DNA from: Pseudomonadota bacterium
GTDB taxonomy: Bacteria > Desulfobacterota > Desulfobulbia > Desulfobulbales > Desulfocapsaceae
Direction: 5' to 3'
Length of the DNA stretch: 54,320 nt
Assembly: GCA_018821785.1 (NCBI GenBank)
Contig: JAHJLI010000090.1
Span: 1 to 54,320, forward strand
Part shown: piece by piece, positions 51,648-54,320 of the stretch
How positions within the stretch are numbered: position 1 is the stretch's first letter
How the letters are laid out: the number at the start of each line of letters is the position of its first letter
The notes under the pieces: generated by a model
Databases searched by the model: none
What the model saw: only the letters and a program-made list of their open reading frames with translations
Told to the model about the DNA's origin: nothing
Position numbers and translations under genes: made by a program

Positions 51648-52313
51648 ATGGCGACGGAGGCTTTTGTATCCCAAAGAACCCGGGTAAAAATGTGCGGCAC
51701 CACCCGGATAGAAGACGCTTTGGCTGCAGTGCGTTTGGGCGTTGATGCTCTTGGCTTTATTTTTTACCCGAAAAGCCCGAGATATATCGTTCCGGCAAAG
51801 GCTGCCGCCATTATCTCAAACTTGCCGCCATTTATCGACCGGGTTGGTGTGTTTGTCGACACTCCGCTGGCGGAGGTTGTGCAGACCGCGGGACTCGGTC
51901 TATCTTTTTTACAATTACACGGCAGCGAATCCCCCGACTATTGCCTGGAATTACGGGCTTTGTTGCCATTCTGCGGTATCATCAAGGCGTTTAGAGTCGG
52001 TGCCGGGAGTAGCGGTGATGCCTTCACGCCGTATGAATCCTGCGTTGATGCCTTTCTTCTCGACACCTATGTCAAGGGAGAAAGCGGGGGTACCGGCCTG
52101 GTGTTCGATTGGTTGATCATTGACAAACTGAAGCTGCAGCGACCAGTAATACTTGCCGGTGGCCTTTCTCCGGAGAATGTTGCTCTGGCAATCGCTGCAG
52201 TGCGGCCTTATGCCGTAGATGTCAATTCAGCAATTGAGCTGCAACCGGGGATCAAAGATCACCACCGCCTTCAAGCCCTTATGCGGGTAGTGGCGGAAAT
52301 CGTCTGTCAATAA
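51648..52313 (+). CDS. trpF: Phosphoribosylanthranilate isomerase
   Basis: Isomerises PRA to CdRP. The 221-residue TIM barrel has Cys16 in VKMCGTTR as the general base, ALGFIFYPKSPRY, LQLHGSE, and the general acid Asp in LLDTYVKGESGGTG, with AGGLSPENV and GIKDHHRL near the end. It is the last gene of the operon; the tryptophan synthase genes trpB and trpA do not follow. Confidence 0.95.
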   Translation: MATEAFVSQRTRVKMCGTTRIEDALAAVRLGVDALGFIFYPKSPRYIVPAKAAAIISNLPPFIDRVGVFVDTPLAEVVQTAGLGLSFLQLHGSESPDYCLELRALLPFCGIIKAFRVGAGSSGDAFTPYESCVDAFLLDTYVKGESGGTGLVFDWLIIDKLKLQRPVILAGGLSPENVALAIAAVRPYAVDVNSAIELQPGIKDHHRLQALMRVVAEIVCQ

Positions 52314-52350
52314 TTTTCGGGATTATCTGAAAAAGAGTCACATGCTTGGG

Positions 52351-53112
52351 TCATTTGGCAATGACAAATGCCCCGATATAGCCTCTTTCAAGCAGGGATT
52401 TTTCGGCAATTTTGGCACTTTGCAAAGTCTTGCCGACGTAGACGTGGACTCGGTAGAGAATATCTTTGGGACCGAAATAATTATGAATGACTGTCGTATG
52501 GCCATTATCGGTAAAACGCTTTTGCAGCTTCAGGGCGTTCATTTTTTTTGCAAAAGATCCTATCTGCACATAAAATTCCCCTAAAGCTAAATCCTTGTAG
52601 AATAAAGTGGGATCTTCACCTCTATTCTTAATCTCCCCCTCGGCGAGGGCAACAATCTGTACCTTGGCCGTGCCATTGCCGACAACTCCAAGCGCTCGTG
52701 CCGCCTTATAGCTTAAATCAATGATTCTCCCGTCGACGAACGGCCCCCGATCATTGACGCGGACCAGAATGTCTTTGCCGTTTTCGAGGTTTCTCACCAG
52801 CAATACAGTGCCCATCGGTAGAGTCTTATGGGCGGCAGTCAGCGAATGCATGTTGTAGATTTCACCGTTTGACGTCCGCCGCCCATGAAAGGGGGGGCCA
52901 TACCAGGAGGCGAGTCCTTTTTGAATGAAACCGTCAGGGGAGGGGATCTGGTAGTATGTTTTGTCATCAATGACAAAGGGTTCTTGGCTCCTCGACCAAG
53001 AATCTGTAGCTTCAGCGTTGCAGGCCGAAAAGAGAGTGATGCCGGCTAGGAGAAAACAGATGGCCAGTAACGTGCGTATCCGGCGATTAGTGGAAATGTG
53101 AGAACATGTCAT
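52351..53112 (-). CDS. rlpA: RlpA family septal ring lipoprotein with SPOR domain
   Basis: About 253 residues. A lipoprotein signal (LLAGITLFSAC, Cys31) is followed by the double-psi beta-barrel (GLASWYGPPFHGRRTSNGEIYNMHSLTAAHKTLPMGT, VNDRGPFVDGRIIDLSYKAA) and a SPOR domain (GEFYVQIGSFAKKMNALKLQKRF). Many members are lytic transglycosylases acting on denuded glycan at the septum; the catalytic-site pattern (HGRRTSNGE, NDRGPF) is kept. The ATG at 53112 gives the signal peptide; open sequence upstream of it is not protein-like. Confidence 0.9.
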   Translation of the reverse strand: MTCSHISTNRRIRTLLAICFLLAGITLFSACNAEATDSWSRSQEPFVIDDKTYYQIPSPDGFIQKGLASWYGPPFHGRRTSNGEIYNMHSLTAAHKTLPMGTVLLVRNLENGKDILVRVNDRGPFVDGRIIDLSYKAARALGVVGNGTAKVQIVALAEGEIKNRGEDPTLFYKDLALGEFYVQIGSFAKKMNALKLQKRFTDNGHTTVIHNYFGPKDILYRVHVYVGKTLQSAKIAEKSLLERGYIGAFVIAK

Positions 53113-53502
53113 GCTTGATTCATACAACGTTAGCTTGAGAAGTTGTCGCAAAAAACATGATAACGTATTGAAAATATAGGTTTTTGTATGTGATAAAAAA
53201 ATTATGCTTTTGATAAGTTTCTTTATTATGTTCGAAACGATCATAATAGTCAAAGGTAAGTGCCTTACAGATTGATTTTTTTTGTTTTTCTTGAACGAAA
53301 ACCTCTGGGCGAAAGGAACTTATATCACTTATGGCGGGCAGCAGATTATTTGCCAATGCAACAGTGTCGACGTTGATTTTGCTCGATGAAACCCCTGGCT
53401 TTTCAAAAGGATTGAATTTTCAGGAATTACCTGATATATACCCCAACTGAAAACAGCTAAAAGGTTTGATGTACAGACACTTGTCAGTTCTCTCCCGTTT
53501 CA
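53113..53502. other. 390-bp AT-rich intergenic region
   Basis: No gene is established. A 39-codon frame (53331-53450, starting MAGSRLFANATVSTLI) has an AAGGAA about 12 nt upstream and natural-looking composition, but nothing else supports it. The rlpA promoter and tRNA promoter probably lie here. Confidence 0.35.
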
Positions 53503-53578
53503 GCCAGCATAGCTCAGTTGGTAGAGCGGCGCTCTCGTAAAGCGCAGGCCAGCGGTTCGATTCCGCTTGCTGGCTCCA
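53503..53578 (+). tRNA. tRNA-Thr (anticodon CGT)
   Basis: The 76-nt cloverleaf has a seven-pair acceptor stem (GCCAGCA/TGCTGGC), D-arm AGCTC..GAGC, anticodon stem GCGCT/AGCGC with loop CTCGTAA (anticodon CGT, reading ACG), T-arm AGCGG-TTCGATT-CCGCT and an encoded CCA end. It is not part of an operon in view. A terminator follows at once. Confidence 0.97.
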
Positions 53579-53586
53579 GTAAATTC

Positions 53587-53623
53587 AAGGACTTATGGCT
53601 TTATGTCGTAAGTCCTTTTTTCT
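53587..53623 (+). terminator. Terminator after tRNA-Thr
   Basis: AAGGACTTA (53587-53595) pairs with TAAGTCCTT (53609-53617) around a 13-nt loop, then a T-rich run. Confidence 0.85.
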
Positions 53624-53829
53624 TTTCCCCACACTATTCCCCACAGGTTGTCCGAAATACCCTATATGCTCATTTAAGGGATGATGCATTAAGTTAAGAC
53701 AAGCGGCAGATCTGGCCGGGGACATAATCAATGATGCAATAAATCAGAATTGCCAAACTATAGACCCACTTGCAGAGTTGAATAATGGATAAGCAACGTG
53801 GATTCAAATCTGGAATTATTATATTTACT

Positions 53830-54094
53830 CCAGAATGAAAGAGTGAGCGGCGAAAGCTTCTTGCTCATCATGGGATGAGCGCGGAAGATTTCTTCTGACG
53901 CATCACCCAACAACAGAAAGTGGACTATGTTGAGGAGAATCAGGCTGGTTTTTCTTACCTGGGTATTCAATTGGAATGTCAGAGCAATGGCCCGTTTCCC
54001 GAAGACCTTCGTAGAAGCCTATCCGCAATGCAGACCCACCATAGTGACTTCTGACAATTTCGAGTCATTCCTCCTTCTGCCCGAGGATGATTGA
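53830..54094 (+). pseudogene. Decayed C-terminal part of an AAA ATPase with DUF4143 domain
   Basis: Read on the plus strand, one frame gives LAHHGMSAEDFF, then a TGA (53896-53898) where the family has Trp, then RITQQQKVDYVEENQAGFSY. The frame then shifts by one base near 53960 to VFNWNVRAMARFPKTFVEAY and PQCRPTIVTSDNFESFLLLP, stopping at 54094. The combined order matches the C-terminal end of DUF4143 ATPases (FWRT.QQ.EIDYVEE..., then FKWN....FPKTF.EAYP...). So it is a remnant with a stop and a frameshift, and only the last 85 or so residues remain recognisable. DUF4143 ATPases often act as antitoxin-like or accessory genes and are prone to decay. The identification is from memory of the family. 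Confidence 0.6.
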
Positions 54095-54320
54095 TCCGGA
54101 TCCTCACACCGCACTTTCTATCACAACCATCTGTCTCAATTTCGAGCAGCACAAGTAGATTACTTTTGTTGACCATTGAGAGTAAGAAAGAAATCCTTGT
54201 AATGGTTTTTGAGAATTAAATTGACAATTTGTTCATGTAGGGGGTAACTGGGGCTCGAAAAGGGTAACCCAAAAAAGTCCAAATATAATCGGTTTTCAAA
54301 CAGGATAGGGTAGCTACCGA
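54095..54320. other. 226-bp window end without a gene; possible mobile-element edge
   Basis: No coding frame is supported. Near the edge, TGTAGGGGGTAACTGGGG (54234-54251) and GGGTAACCC (54261-54269) repeat the core GGGTAAC. A TGT-started repeat-rich end is characteristic of IS21-family termini, but the window stops before any transposase could appear. Confidence 0.25.

Noticed and set aside
53896..53898. TGA in the DUF4143 remnant as another selenocysteine codon
   Set aside because: The family has tryptophan (TGG) here, a frameshift follows downstream, and no redox motif is present, so it is a nonsense mutation.
53979..54176. 65-codon minus-strand open frame near the right end
   Set aside because: It overlaps the DUF4143 remnant on the other strand, has no SD and no family likeness.
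1..54320. CRISPR array, prophage or conjugative element
   Set aside because: No regularly spaced repeats, no phage structural or integrase genes and no transfer genes were seen anywhere in the window.

Overview
The window looks like chromosomal DNA of a Gram-negative anaerobe of the Desulfobacterota, most like the Desulfobulbales. This is an inference from gene content. Supporting genes are a 2Fe-type desulfoferrodoxin, a rubredoxin, a selenocysteine (Sec) protein of the ArsC-like UxxC type, a COG2509 flavoprotein, a stand-alone IMP cyclohydrolase, two U32 proteins and cNMP/DUF4388 signalling. Gene order is dense, with many 1-4 bp overlaps, and there is no phage or conjugation module.

Layout. 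1-300: remnant of a secreted protein cut off at a small palindromic repeat. 0.3-8.9 kb (minus strand): hybrid histidine kinase, then a tripartite RND efflux system (TolC-like, adaptor, pump) and a DUF309 protein. 9.2-16.6 kb: glycosyltransferase, GlyA, glycerophosphodiester phosphodiesterase, a secreted class A beta-lactamase-like serine hydrolase, a YitT membrane protein, an MTH1187-type protein and an SH3 protein. 16.8-22.5 kb: an unusual sigma-70 factor, MarR regulator, hotdog protein, metallo-beta-lactamase-fold protein, a second glycosyltransferase and fumarase. 22.7-32.7 kb: oxygen and redox region with desulfoferrodoxin, DOMON protein, SCO protein, an A2-type haem-copper oxidase (subunits I-III-IV-II), CtaB, the selenoprotein, DUF2157/DUF4824 proteins, 2-Cys peroxiredoxin and rubredoxin. 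32.8-40.6 kb: COG2509 flavoprotein broken by a stop codon, RecA, CinA, MtaB, MnmA and a U32 protein. 41.2-46.8 kb: S4 protein, IMP cyclohydrolase, PurN, PyrR, a large U32 protein and a cNMP/DUF4388 protein. 47.1-52.3 kb: rpsT and trpEGDCF. 52.3-54.3 kb: RlpA, tRNA-Thr(CGT), then a decayed AAA/DUF4143 ATPase gene.

Three observations stand out. (1) A roughly 71-nt element made of two hairpins occurs four times, each time just upstream of a gene and in the same orientation relative to it, with a compensatory base-pair change in its outer stem. The genes are a sigma factor, a hotdog protein, purH and trpE. (2) At 29219-29557 there is a 112-residue selenoprotein gene whose in-frame TGA is followed by a perfect six-pair hairpin. 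(3) The COG2509 flavoprotein gene carries an in-frame TAA 38 codons before its natural end, with the family's conserved C-terminus intact after it.

Limits: no searches or folding programs were run. Identifications rest on recognised motifs and family resemblance, and start codons were chosen by visible Shine-Dalgarno (SD) sequences and family length.
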